NCBI GenBank assembly: GCA_900543305.1
Contig: UQQZ01000012.1
Location: 1 to 43,532 of the forward strand
From: an uncultured Oscillospiraceae bacterium
GTDB taxonomy: Bacteria > Bacillota > Clostridia > Oscillospirales > Acutalibacteraceae
Direction of reading: 5' to 3'
Length of the DNA stretch: 43,532 nt
Shown here: piece by piece, positions 24,061 to 31,951 of the stretch
Layout: each line of letters starts with the position of its first letter
How positions within the stretch are numbered: position 1 is the first letter of the stretch
Translations under genes and position numbers: made by a program
The notes under the pieces: model-generated
Database searches by the model: none
Seen by the model: only the letters and a program-made list of their open reading frames with translations
What the model was told of the DNA's origin: nothing

Positions 24061-25209
24061 TTATTCTCCTGCACGGACTTCTTCCGCTGAGAGGTCAATA
24101 AGAAATTCCGCCAATATGGTGTCACTTGAGCCGCTTTCATAAAATCTCAGGACCACCTGCTGCACTTCATTGGGAATGCCATCAAAATAAAGAGAAGCTG
24201 TCTGGGCCGCCTGGAGCTGGTGATCATAGCCACCCAGATGTTCGCTGCGGTCAAAGTCACACTTGAGTTCCGTCTTATCCGGCAGCACCAATACAGGGTA
24301 TCCTTGGGTGAGAATCTCCGTTTCCACGATGCTGTCCATCAGACCCCAGAAGGGCTTCTCCACGGTAATGATTGTCTGGGTCGGGGTACCGGATACGGAA
24401 AGCACCCTTGCGCCGTTTTCTTCTGCGTCACAAAGGAAGGAAAAGCTGTGTTCTCTGTCAACGGAAAGGGAGAAATGGAAGGAGAAATCGCCTGAGGCTA
24501 TCTCGGTACTATAGACCCCCCCGGCGGATCCTTTCCCTCCCTGTTCCCGGGAATTTCCTTCATTTTGACCTTTCTCCTGCGCAATTATCCCCAAAAGCCG
24601 GCCAATGGTTACGTCTATCTCTAAGGTTTCCGCATCATGCTGGCCCTCCGGCACAGCGATCTCCATAGTCGTAGCCCAGGTGCCGTCTCTCTCTTCAAAA
24701 CTGTTTACGCCTTCGATCGTTGCTTCTTCTCCATTGACGGCGGCACTAGCGCCGCTCAGGCCGTAACCCTCTACCTGAATACTGGTAAACCGGGACAAAT
24801 CTTCCTGAGGGCCTGTGATGGACAGGGAAAGCTGGATATTCTCCCCGTCGGTATATCCCTGGTCTACGGACATGGTCCATGGCCCGGAGTCGGCCGCCGA
24901 ATTCACGTCCTCCAAAAGACCGTATGTCTCCAGGAAAGTCCCGCCGGTACCCGGCTTGCTGTCATGGGCAGCATCGTAAAACAAACTGCCCAGCCAATCG
25001 CCAATCAATGGGATATGGGATGCCAAAACCGGGTTTACAGCAGCCATCGTGAACAGGATTCCCACCACTGCTACAAAGCTACCCACAATACCACCTGCTC
25101 GGCGCAAAAGCTTTCTCCGGTGGATTCGCTGAACCTCCTGCAGGGTCTGCTCTACCCTTGATTTCAGTTCAGGGGAGATGGGGATATCACACATCATTTC
25201 TTCTCGCAT
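24061..25209 (-). CDS. DUF4179-type transmembrane anti-sigma factor
   Basis: A 382-residue single-pass membrane protein. Residues 1-38 form a cytoplasmic helical segment (ISPELKSRVEQTLQEVQRIH) that would hold the sigma factor. Residues 39-58 are the transmembrane helix (GIVGSFVAVVGILFTMAAVN). The rest is an extracellular beta-rich domain with the start pattern PVLASHIPLIGDWLGSLF and GYTDGENIQLSLSITG, typical of DUF4179 proteins encoded beside ECF sigma factors. The ATG at 25209 has AAAGGAGGAG upstream and overlaps the sigma stop by 16 bases, ensuring balanced synthesis. Family knowledge: such proteins release sigma when envelope stress is sensed. Confidence 0.88.
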   Translation of the reverse strand: MREEMMCDIPISPELKSRVEQTLQEVQRIHRRKLLRRAGGIVGSFVAVVGILFTMAAVNPVLASHIPLIGDWLGSLFYDAAHDSKPGTGGTFLETYGLLEDVNSAADSGPWTMSVDQGYTDGENIQLSLSITGPQEDLSRFTSIQVEGYGLSGASAAVNGEEATIEGVNSFEERDGTWATTMEIAVPEGQHDAETLEIDVTIGRLLGIIAQEKGQNEGNSREQGGKGSAGGVYSTEIASGDFSFHFSLSVDREHSFSFLCDAEENGARVLSVSGTPTQTIITVEKPFWGLMDSIVETEILTQGYPVLVLPDKTELKCDFDRSEHLGGYDHQLQAAQTASLYFDGIPNEVQQVVLRFYESGSSDTILAEFLIDLSAEEVRAGE

Positions 25210-25721
25210 ACAGACTCCTCCTTTAACAAGCTTTGCAGCTGTTTTACAGCCCGCCGTAGGTAAACAGACACCGTCCCCATCGGAATTCCTGTGGAACGGC
25301 TTATCTCCTGGATGGTGCGCCCGTCAAAGTATTTTTGCCGCACCAGTTCTTGATAGACATCCGGTAACTGGTCGATGGCCCAGTGAAGGGCTATCTTGTC
25401 CTCCAAGGGTAGGCTATCTGTACTGGAAAGGATATTTTCCTCCATAGGGACTTGCTTTCCCCGCTGCCGCAGCAGGTTATGGGCAGTGTTGGTGACAATT
25501 CTCATCAGCCACGAGTGAAACGCTTTGGGTTCCCGCAGGCTTTTTATGCTTTTATAGGCTTTCAGGATACTTTCCTGGACTACGTCCAGAGCATCTGCTT
25601 CATTTCGTACATAGAGAAATGCTATGCGATACATGGTCTCCTGTCGGGCTTCGATCAGTGTACCAAAGGCTTTTGGGTTCCCACGCATAGCCTTTTTCAC
25701 TAAGGCATATTCCATCTCCAC
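25194..25721 (-). CDS. ECF RNA polymerase sigma factor
   Basis: A 175-residue group 4 sigma factor. Region 2 is at about 8-75 (FGTLIEARQETMYRIAFLYV, then ADALDVVQESILKAYKSI, with -10 recognition residues). Region 4 is at about 112-165 (LPDVYQELVRQKYFDGRTIQ, then GTVSVYLRRAVKQLQSLL). No C-terminal extension is seen. The GTG at 25721 is preferred because AAAAGGAG ends 8 bases before it; an ATG two codons in is further from the site. It is the first of six genes in a tightly spaced operon, so it likely directs transcription of its own anti-sigma factor, lipoprotein and ABC exporter. Confidence 0.93.
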   Translation of the reverse strand: MEMEYALVKKAMRGNPKAFGTLIEARQETMYRIAFLYVRNEADALDVVQESILKAYKSIKSLREPKAFHSWLMRIVTNTAHNLLRQRGKQVPMEENILSSTDSLPLEDKIALHWAIDQLPDVYQELVRQKYFDGRTIQEISRSTGIPMGTVSVYLRRAVKQLQSLLKEESVCEKK

Positions 25722-25760
25722 GGGACCGTCTCCTTTTATGGACTCTCATTTTACTATAAA

Positions 25761-25787
25761 GACACAAAAGGTAACTGTTTTCTTACA
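25761..25787 (-). promoter_or_regulatory. Possible autoregulatory ECF promoter
   Basis: Minus strand TGTAAG, 17-base spacer, TGTC, about 40 bases before the sigma start. Bacillus ECF promoters of the SigX/SigV kind read roughly TGTAAC-N16/17-CGTC, so each box has one mismatch. No sigma-A promoter of comparable quality is seen. The stretch 25790-25970 holds no gene. Confidence 0.35.
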
Positions 25788-25970
25788 AATTTTAAAAAAT
25801 GGACTTGCTTCCGACCTCCTGTGTTTATTCAACCCCTACAGCACCCGCTCAAACTCGATCTCGTGGGACAGAGGTCACTGATCCCTCCAAGGTCGCCCCC
25901 TCCCGATATAGAAATCCTTCCAATCGGGTCATATCCACCTTAGACAGAAATTGTCATTTCCCTAAAGCGC

Positions 25971-26016
25971 AAAAAACAACGCGGCGGGCCCATTCTCCAT
26001 GAGCCAACCGCGTTGT
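25971..26016 (-). terminator. Terminator of the alcohol dehydrogenase gene
   Basis: Minus strand ACAACGCGG, a 22-base loop, CCGCGTTGTTTTTTG. The perfect 9-bp stem is followed by six T, about 35 bases after the dehydrogenase stop. Confidence 0.82.
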
Positions 26017-26048
26017 ACTAGGTTCCGGACTATGCTCCCGGGCCGTTT

Positions 26049-27206
26049 TTACATGGCCTTGCGGAACAAGTCGATAATATCTTGCTTATTGCCCTTCCGA
26101 GGATTGGAGAAGGCATTGCCGTCCTTCAGGGCGTTGGTTGCCATCAGGTCGAAGTCCTCTTCCTTGACACCCATCTGAGCCAGGCCGCTGGGAATGCCCA
26201 CGTCCTCAGCCAATTCCCGCATGGCGTCCACAGCTGCATGGGCAGCGTCCATCAGAGACAGTCCCTCCACCTTCTTGCCCATGAAAATGGCGATGTCCCG
26301 GAACTTTTCAGGGTTGGAGATCAGGTTATACTCTTCCACCGTGGGCAACAGCATGGCATTGGCGACACCGTGGGCCATATCATACTGGCCGCCCAGCTGA
26401 TGGGCCATGGCGTGAACATAGCCCAGGTTGCCGTTGTTGAAGGCCAGACCAGCCAGATAGGAAGCGTAAGCCATGTTCTCCCGGGCCTTGACGTTGGAGC
26501 CGTTTGCCACAGCCTGACGCAGGTTGTTGGCAATCAGTTTGATGGACTGAATGGCAGCGGCATCGGTAACCGGGTTGGCGTCCACGGAAACATAGGCCTC
26601 AATGGCATGGGTCAGGGCATCCATACCGGTAGCGGCGGTAAGGCCCTTGGGCACGGAGAGCATCATCAGAGGATCGTTGAAGGAGACCAGTGGAACGTTC
26701 CGCCAGCTGACAATGACAAACTTCAGCTTGGTGGCACGATCGGTCAGCACGCAGTGACGGGTTACCTCGCTGGCGGTACCGGCAGTGGTGTTGACGGCAA
26801 TCACGGGAGGCAGCGGATTGTCCAGGGTTTCAATGCCCGCATACTCTCTCAGAGGCTTGTCATGGGTGGCAGCAATGCCGATGCCCTTGCCGCAGTCATG
26901 GGCGGAACCGCCGCCGATGGTGATGATGGAGTCGCAGCCGCTCTCCTGATACACCTTCAGGCCATCGTAGCAGTTCTCGATTTTGGGATTGGGCTCCACG
27001 CCGGTAAAGACCACGCTTTCAATGCCGGCTTCCTCCAGCACGGCCAGGCTCTGGGCCACGGGGCCGTTTTCCACCTTGGCCAGGAACTCGTCGGTGACCA
27101 CCAGGGGCTTCTTCATGCCCAGCAGCTGGCAGCGGTGAGCCAGCTCCTTGACGCAGCCGGGACCCATAAAGTTGACGGACGGACTGAGATAATCATAGTA
27201 CCTCAT
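26049..27206 (-). CDS. Iron-containing (type III) alcohol dehydrogenase
   Basis: A 385-residue NAD(P)-dependent dehydrogenase of the Fe-ADH family (methanol, 1,3-propanediol or butanol dehydrogenase-like). Evidence: the nucleotide-binding GGGSAHDCGK (98-107) and TTAGTASEVTRHCVLTD. The metal ligands are Asp196 and His200 in GMDALTHAIEAYVS, His265 in GYVHAMAHQLGG and His279 in YDMAHG, the same spacing as classical members. The length matches. The ATG at 27206 has GGAGGT upstream; the extra 15 codons to 27251 are within the leader. It has a strong promoter with a DeoR-type operator in its leader and is divergent from the DeoR gene. It probably reduces a small aldehyde made in sugar or diol breakdown (inference). 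Confidence 0.93.
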   Translation of the reverse strand: MRYYDYLSPSVNFMGPGCVKELAHRCQLLGMKKPLVVTDEFLAKVENGPVAQSLAVLEEAGIESVVFTGVEPNPKIENCYDGLKVYQESGCDSIITIGGGSAHDCGKGIGIAATHDKPLREYAGIETLDNPLPPVIAVNTTAGTASEVTRHCVLTDRATKLKFVIVSWRNVPLVSFNDPLMMLSVPKGLTAATGMDALTHAIEAYVSVDANPVTDAAAIQSIKLIANNLRQAVANGSNVKARENMAYASYLAGLAFNNGNLGYVHAMAHQLGGQYDMAHGVANAMLLPTVEEYNLISNPEKFRDIAIFMGKKVEGLSLMDAAHAAVDAMRELAEDVGIPSGLAQMGVKEEDFDLMATNALKDGNAFSNPRKGNKQDIIDLFRKAM

Positions 27207-27232
27207 ACTAGCACCTCCACTAATTTGACCAT

Positions 27233-27257
27233 AAATGAGCAAAACGATCATAAACGA
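27233..27257. promoter_or_regulatory. Phased triple-repeat operator, probably for the DeoR protein
   Basis: AAATGA (27233), AAACGA (27242) and AAACGA (27252) sit 9-10 bases apart. On the minus strand they read TCGTTT, TCGTTT, TCATTT. DeoR-family regulators commonly bind repeated TTTCGTTT-like boxes at about one helix turn. The set lies just downstream of the predicted dehydrogenase transcription start, so binding would block elongation or promoter clearance. Confidence 0.6.
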
Positions 27258-27272
27258 GCATATTATGGTTTT

Positions 27273-27301
27273 ATTTTACCCATCATTCCTCTTGTTGTCA
27301 A
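27273..27301 (-). promoter_or_regulatory. Sigma-A promoter of the alcohol dehydrogenase
   Basis: Minus strand TTGACA, 17-base spacer, TAAAAT, with the operator beginning about 16 bases downstream of the -10. Confidence 0.85.
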
Positions 27302-27347
27302 GAGAAATACAGCCATTTATCCCCCTCATTTTCTTGTGCTCAAACCC

Positions 27348-27377
27348 TTGCCCCACCTTCTTCTCCTGTGGTATGAT
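27348..27377 (+). promoter_or_regulatory. Promoter of the deoR-family gene
   Basis: TTGCCC, 18-base spacer ending TGG, TATGAT (extended -10), 31 bases before the ATG. Confidence 0.6.
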
Positions 27378-27408
27378 AATATGAATTTACAGAAAAAAAG
27401 GAGCAGCC

Positions 27409-28167
27409 ATGTTTGAAGAAGAACGTCAAATCCGCATCATGAATGAACTTGCCGAACATCGATCCATGTCTGTGGCCCAGTTGGCGGAAATATTGCACGT
27501 TTCCGGGTCCACCGTCCGCCGGGACTTGACCAGAATGGAGGCCCATGGTCTTGTTCAGCGTACCCATGGAGGCGTCATGATTGTGGAGGATGTGAACAAT
27601 ACCCTCAACTACACCCTGCGCAGCTCTCACAACGCTGCCCAGAAGCTCCAGATTGCCCGGTGCGCAGCCAAACAAATTCGGGACGGGGAAACCGTTCTGC
27701 TGACTTCCAGCTCCATCACCTCCCTCATACCCAAATTTCTCACCGCCCGAAACATCACGGTGATTACCAACTCTTTGACCATTGGGGAAGAATTGCGGGA
27801 CCGGAGTTCCTGTGTTCTGGTGCTGCTGGGAGGCACCTATCTGAGAAACGCCCAAACCATCGAGGGTCCTACCACCGTCAGTCAACTCCAGTCCATGAAG
27901 TACGACAAGGCCTTTCTGGGGGTCAACGGGGTCGATCTAGAATTTGGTCTTAGCACTGCCAGCGAGCTTGAGGCGGCCACCAAGATTGCCGCCATCGGCC
28001 AAGCCAAGCTGACCTATTGCCTTTGCGAGCACACCAAATTTGGCAAAACAGCCCTCTACAAGCTTTGCCCCCTGGCAGACATCCACTGTATCATTACCGA
28101 TCAGGGGTTGCCCCAGGAACAGCGGTCTGCCTTTGAAGACGCTGCCCAACTTCTCTACGCCCCGTAA
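27409..28167 (+). CDS. DeoR/GlpR-family transcriptional repressor
   Basis: A 252-residue sugar-phosphate-responsive repressor. Residues 1-57 are the DeoR winged helix: SVAQLAEILHVSGSTVRRDL is the helix-turn-helix, and LVQRTHGGVM the hallmark wing. The C-terminal DeoRC sensor (about 75-235) belongs to the ISOCOT fold, with DGETVLLTSSSIT, VITNSLTI, LLGGTYLRNAQTIEGP and FLGVNGVD. The ATG at 27409 has AAGGAG 6 bases upstream. It is divergent from the iron alcohol dehydrogenase with the phased operator in between, so it most likely controls that gene and itself. The inducer is unknown; usually a phosphorylated sugar. Confidence 0.93.
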   Translation: MFEEERQIRIMNELAEHRSMSVAQLAEILHVSGSTVRRDLTRMEAHGLVQRTHGGVMIVEDVNNTLNYTLRSSHNAAQKLQIARCAAKQIRDGETVLLTSSSITSLIPKFLTARNITVITNSLTIGEELRDRSSCVLVLLGGTYLRNAQTIEGPTTVSQLQSMKYDKAFLGVNGVDLEFGLSTASELEAATKIAAIGQAKLTYCLCEHTKFGKTALYKLCPLADIHCIITDQGLPQEQRSAFEDAAQLLYAP

Positions 28168-28196
28168 ATTTTACCTTTCCTGTGCAAAGGACACCA

Positions 28197-28246
28197 AAAC
28201 ACCCGAAAGCCGTCCCTCTCAAAGAGATGCGCTTCGGGTGTTTTTT
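28197..28246 (+). terminator. Terminator of the deoR-family gene
   Basis: AACACCCGAA, a 24-base loop, TTCGGGTGTTTTTTATTT. A clear rho-independent terminator. Confidence 0.88.
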
Positions 28247-28354
28247 ATTTGAACCCCACAAGGGCAAAGGGTGGCACTCCCCTCAACCGCAGAACGCACC
28301 GCGTGCTTGGACCGTTTTCTTGGGGTTTGGGGGAGAAGACAAGAATATTTGTAT

Positions 28355-28404
28355 TTTTTTCCGCCATGATATGATTTACCTTCCGACCAAATAGGCGGAA
28401 AAAA
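28355..28404. repeat. Perfect 11-bp inverted repeat upstream of the M16C peptidase
   Basis: TTTTTTCCGCC at 28355-28365 and GGCGGAAAAAA at 28394-28404 with a 28-base loop. The T run is on the 5' side and the A run on the 3' side on both strands, so it is not a terminator. It ends 21 bases before the peptidase -35. It could be an operator or a small repeat element. Confidence 0.65.
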
Positions 28405-28425
28405 GGACAGAGTAAGGAAGACTTC

Positions 28426-28454
28426 TTGCCATTCTATCCCTGTTTTTCTATAAT
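28426..28454 (+). promoter_or_regulatory. Sigma-A promoter of the M16C peptidase
   Basis: TTGCCA, 17-base spacer, TATAAT, 38 bases before the ATG at 28493. Confidence 0.85.
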
Positions 28455-28492
28455 AGAATCTGATAAATTCCTGGCAAAAGGAGGCCTTTTTT

Positions 28493-31375
28493 ATGGAAAA
28501 AAATCCCTTTTCGTTTGGATTTAAAGAAATTTGCAGCATCCCCCTGGAAGAATTAGGGGGCGTTTTGCACCAATATGAGCACCAAAAGACAGGCGCCCAG
28601 CTTTGCTGGCTGGACCGGCCCGAGGAAAACAAGACCTTTGCCGTGGCCTTTCGCACCATCCCTGAGGACGATACCGGCGTGTTTCACATTTTGGAACATT
28701 CGGTGCTGTGCGGCTCGGACAAATACCCGGTGAAGGAACCTTTTGTGGAGCTTCTGAAAAACTCCCTGAACACCTTTTTGAACGCCTTTACTTTCCCCGA
28801 CAAAACCATGTACCCTGTGTGCAGCCGGAATCAGGAGGACTTCCAAAATCTGATTTCCGTGTACCTGGACGCAGTGTTTCACCCGCTGATCTACTCCAAG
28901 CCGGAGATTTTCCGTCAGGAAGGCTGGCACTACGAGGTGGAAAACGGGCTTTCCTATAAAGGGGTAGTGTTCAACGAAATGAAAGGAGCCATGGCTTCCC
29001 CCGATACCCTTATGGAAACGGAGTGCATCCGGCGCATGTTCCCGGACAACTGCTACCGGCACAATTCCGGCGGAGACCCCGTCCACATTCCGGATCTGAC
29101 CTACGAAAACTTTTTGGCAGCCCACCGGAAATACTATCACCCCTCCAATGCCCTGATTTTCCTGGATGGAGACCTGAATCCGGAGCCGGTATTGACTCTG
29201 CTGGACCAGGTGCTTTCCCCCTATTCCCGCCAAGAGTCCCTGCCAGGCATCCCCTTCCAGCAACCGGTCAACGGCGGAAGAGGCGCCGCAGTTTACGAGC
29301 TCTCCAACAGTGAACCTCTGGAGGGACGTTGCCGTCTGGGCCTGGCTTTTGGGGCCTGTACCTTCCGGGATCGGGAAACCCAGGCTGCCGTGTACGCTTT
29401 GTCCGACGTTTTGTGCGGAGACAACCAGGCGCCCTTGAAACGTTGCCTGCTGGAGAAGGGTCTGGCCAAGGATGTGACCCTTACCCTCAATGACGGTGTG
29501 CAGCAGCCCTGGATCCTGCTGGAAGGACGGGATCTGGAGGAGGACAAGGAGGCAGAGGTGGAGAAGGCGCTGCTTCAGGAGATCCGCCGATTGATCCGGG
29601 AAGGACTGGACCGCAAACGGCTGGAAGCCACCTTGGACAACTTGGAGTTTCAGGCCCGCCAGAGGGACTATGGCCGGATGCCCCAGGGATTGATCCTGGG
29701 ATTCCAGGTCATGGAAAGCTGGCTCTACGGAGGCGCTCCTCAGGCCAACCTGGAGGTGGGAAACCTGTATCAGATCCTGCGGGAAAAGCTGAGCCAGGGA
29801 TACTTTGAAAAACTGATGGAGACATTGCTGCTGGAGAACCCCCACACCTGCCAAGTCCTTTTGAAACCCTCCCACACCTTGGGCAAAGAGAGAGAAGCCC
29901 AGGAAACCCGGCGGCTGGAACAGGCAGCCGCTCAGTGGACGGAGAAAGAGCTTCAAAGGCTGCTGGAGCAGCAGAAGGCAATCGAAACCTGGCAGCAGAC
30001 CCCGGACACGGAGGAAACCTTGGCCACCCTGCCCCGAATCCGTCTGGACCAGATCGAAACGGAACCCAAGGAATTGCCCTTGGAAACGTGCCAGATAGCG
30101 GGTGTGCCGGTGCTGGTTCATCGGGCGGCCACCGGGGGAATTGTCCATTTCAGCCTGTACTTTGCTCTGGACGACCTTTCTCCGGAGGAGCTGCCTGAGG
30201 TTTCCTTCCTGGCCCAGGTGCTGACCCACGTTCCCACCCAAAACCACAGCCTGGAGGATCTGCAGCGGGAAATCCGCTCCCGCATGGGCACCCTGAGTTT
30301 CTCCGTGGAAGCCTATGGTATCCAAGGAAAAGCGGATCAGTGCCGGGTGTTCCTGGTGGCCCAGTGCAGCCTGCTGGAACAAAAACAGACCGAAGCTCTA
30401 GAACTGCTGGAAGAGATCCTCACCCAGTCCTGTTTCGGCCAAGGGGAAACAGTGTATCCCTTCCTCTGCCAGCGTCGGGCGATGCTGGTGGAAATGGCAG
30501 CCCGCAACGGCCACAACACAGCCCTGAGCCGGGTGATGGCCCGCTCCGTTTCCCAAGGCCTGGTACAGGAAATGGCGGGAGGAGTATTCTTCCTGAATTG
30601 GCTGCGCGACTTGGAACAGCATTTCCAGGAGAAGTACCCGTCTCTGGGAGCGAAATTGCTCTCCTTGGCTGAGATGCTGTTTGTGGGCAGCCGTCTGACC
30701 CTCAGCGCTACCTGTGAGAACCGGGAACCGGTGGAACAAGCAGCCGCTCAATTGTCCCATCTGCCTCAGGGCAGCTTTACCCGGCCGGACCGCTGCCGCT
30801 TCCAGCCCTGGGAGCGGAAACGGGAAGGCATCGTCATCCCCGGGGACGTATCCTATTCCGCTCAGGGCGGTGTGTTCCCGGCTTCCGGCAAAGGCGCTGC
30901 CAGGGTCATGAGCCATGTGCTTTCCCTGGAACACCTGTGGAACCGGGTTCGGGTTCAGGGAGGCGCTTACGGCACCGGCATGATCGTACGGGATAGCGGA
31001 TTCGCTGGATTCTACTCCTACCGGGACCCCACTGCCCTGCGAACTATCGGCTGTTTTGAGGAATCTCCCGGGTATCTGCGGGGGCTGACTGGCCAGGACA
31101 TGACCGGGCGGATTATCGGTACAGTGGCGGAATCCGAGCCTGTACTCACCGTTCGCCTGATGGGCAGAGCCGCCGATGGACTATATTGGAGTGAGACCAC
31201 CCAGGAAGACCGCTGCCGCCGGCGCCGGGAAATCTTAGACACCACGGGAGAGGATCTGGTATCTCTGGCGGACCGTCTGGAGGAGCTTGAACAAACTGCA
31301 TCTCTGTGCGTGGTGGGCTCCCGGTCTCAGATTGAGCAATGCGGGGAACTTTTGGAGGAAATCTCCGAACTGTAA
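28493..31375 (+). CDS. M16C-family zinc metallopeptidase (PreP/insulinase-like)
   Basis: A 960-residue clam-shell protease that degrades short unfolded peptides in the cytoplasm. The inverted zinc motif HILEH (His65, Glu68, His69) and the third ligand Glu162 in FNEMKGA mark an active M16 N-terminal half. The stretch EHSVLCGSDKYPVKEPF is characteristic of the M16C/PreP subfamily. The C-terminal half keeps the substrate-binding Arg/Tyr region in WNRVRVQGGAYGTG (about residue 825). There is no signal peptide. The ATG at 28493 has AAAGGAGG 8 bases upstream. Single gene with its own promoter. Like PepF it would consume oligopeptides, which suits an organism importing peptides (inference). Confidence 0.93.
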   Translation: MEKNPFSFGFKEICSIPLEELGGVLHQYEHQKTGAQLCWLDRPEENKTFAVAFRTIPEDDTGVFHILEHSVLCGSDKYPVKEPFVELLKNSLNTFLNAFTFPDKTMYPVCSRNQEDFQNLISVYLDAVFHPLIYSKPEIFRQEGWHYEVENGLSYKGVVFNEMKGAMASPDTLMETECIRRMFPDNCYRHNSGGDPVHIPDLTYENFLAAHRKYYHPSNALIFLDGDLNPEPVLTLLDQVLSPYSRQESLPGIPFQQPVNGGRGAAVYELSNSEPLEGRCRLGLAFGACTFRDRETQAAVYALSDVLCGDNQAPLKRCLLEKGLAKDVTLTLNDGVQQPWILLEGRDLEEDKEAEVEKALLQEIRRLIREGLDRKRLEATLDNLEFQARQRDYGRMPQGLILGFQVMESWLYGGAPQANLEVGNLYQILREKLSQGYFEKLMETLLLENPHTCQVLLKPSHTLGKEREAQETRRLEQAAAQWTEKELQRLLEQQKAIETWQQTPDTEETLATLPRIRLDQIETEPKELPLETCQIAGVPVLVHRAATGGIVHFSLYFALDDLSPEELPEVSFLAQVLTHVPTQNHSLEDLQREIRSRMGTLSFSVEAYGIQGKADQCRVFLVAQCSLLEQKQTEALELLEEILTQSCFGQGETVYPFLCQRRAMLVEMAARNGHNTALSRVMARSVSQGLVQEMAGGVFFLNWLRDLEQHFQEKYPSLGAKLLSLAEMLFVGSRLTLSATCENREPVEQAAAQLSHLPQGSFTRPDRCRFQPWERKREGIVIPGDVSYSAQGGVFPASGKGAARVMSHVLSLEHLWNRVRVQGGAYGTGMIVRDSGFAGFYSYRDPTALRTIGCFEESPGYLRGLTGQDMTGRIIGTVAESEPVLTVRLMGRAADGLYWSETTQEDRCRRRREILDTTGEDLVSLADRLEELEQTASLCVVGSRSQIEQCGELLEEISEL

Positions 31376-31387
31376 ACAGAGTATTTC

Positions 31388-31528
31388 ATGATACAGAAGC
31401 TGCAAAATGCTTATATTCCCACACTGCGGGAGACTACCATCACCTTCAACGTGGGGATTCTGGCCCAGGAGGGAATGCGCCAGACCGATCCAACCATTCT
31501 GGATATTATGACTCACCGATACGTTTGA
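31388..31528 (+). CDS. 46-codon open frame of unknown nature
   Basis: Starts ATG at 31388 and reads MIQKLQNAYIPTLRETTITF, then continues to ILDIMTHRYV and a TGA. Codon choice (CTG, ACC, GAG, CGG) matches genuine genes of the window. It has no ribosome binding site and starts 12 bases after the peptidase stop, so it may be the tail of a broken gene rather than a working one. No family recognised. The rest of 31529-31626 shows nothing. Confidence 0.25.
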   Translation: MIQKLQNAYIPTLRETTITFNVGILAQEGMRQTDPTILDIMTHRYV

Positions 31529-31626
31529 AAGAATCTTCCAGCGTCGGAAAAGCAACCCCCTACCCTGGCCCAGCGGCATGTCCCCAGCTGACGGCTGTAT
31601 GAGAAGGCCCGCCCTTTTTCAAAACT

Positions 31627-31672
31627 AAAAAACCGTGAGAGCCCCAGCGCGCACAGGGCTTTCACGGTTTTC
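31627..31672 (+). terminator. Terminator downstream of the M16C peptidase
   Basis: AAAACCGTGAGAGCCC, an 11-base loop, GGGCTTTCACGGTTTTC. A 16-bp stem with A and T flanks; usable in either direction. Confidence 0.85.
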
Positions 31673-31783
31673 ATTTTAGAACGCCGTTTTGTGGGAAGTA
31701 CCTGGAACCAGTTTGTTAAGGGTCTGAGAACCCTGCCTCTGAAGATCGTTGTGAGTACCAAGACCTCAGACTGGTAGAAACTG

Positions 31784-31812
31784 TTTACAATTGTATAAAA
31801 ATTTGCTATACT
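31784..31812 (+). promoter_or_regulatory. Sigma-A promoter of the GH5-kinase genes
   Basis: TTTACA, 17-base spacer, TATACT. The leader to the GH5 start is about 130 bases and includes a TGCAAC/GTTGCA inverted pair (31853-31891) that could form a hairpin. Confidence 0.8.
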
Positions 31813-31951
31813 CGATGAGAAAAATAGCGGAATAGACAAAGGCGGACCCTGGCTGCAACCTGTAGTTCTCCCACGTTCCGAGGAGTGTTGCAAACCGGAC
31901 ACAACCGTGATACAGGAAGAAAGCCTTGAAAAGAACAGGAGGATTGATGGA

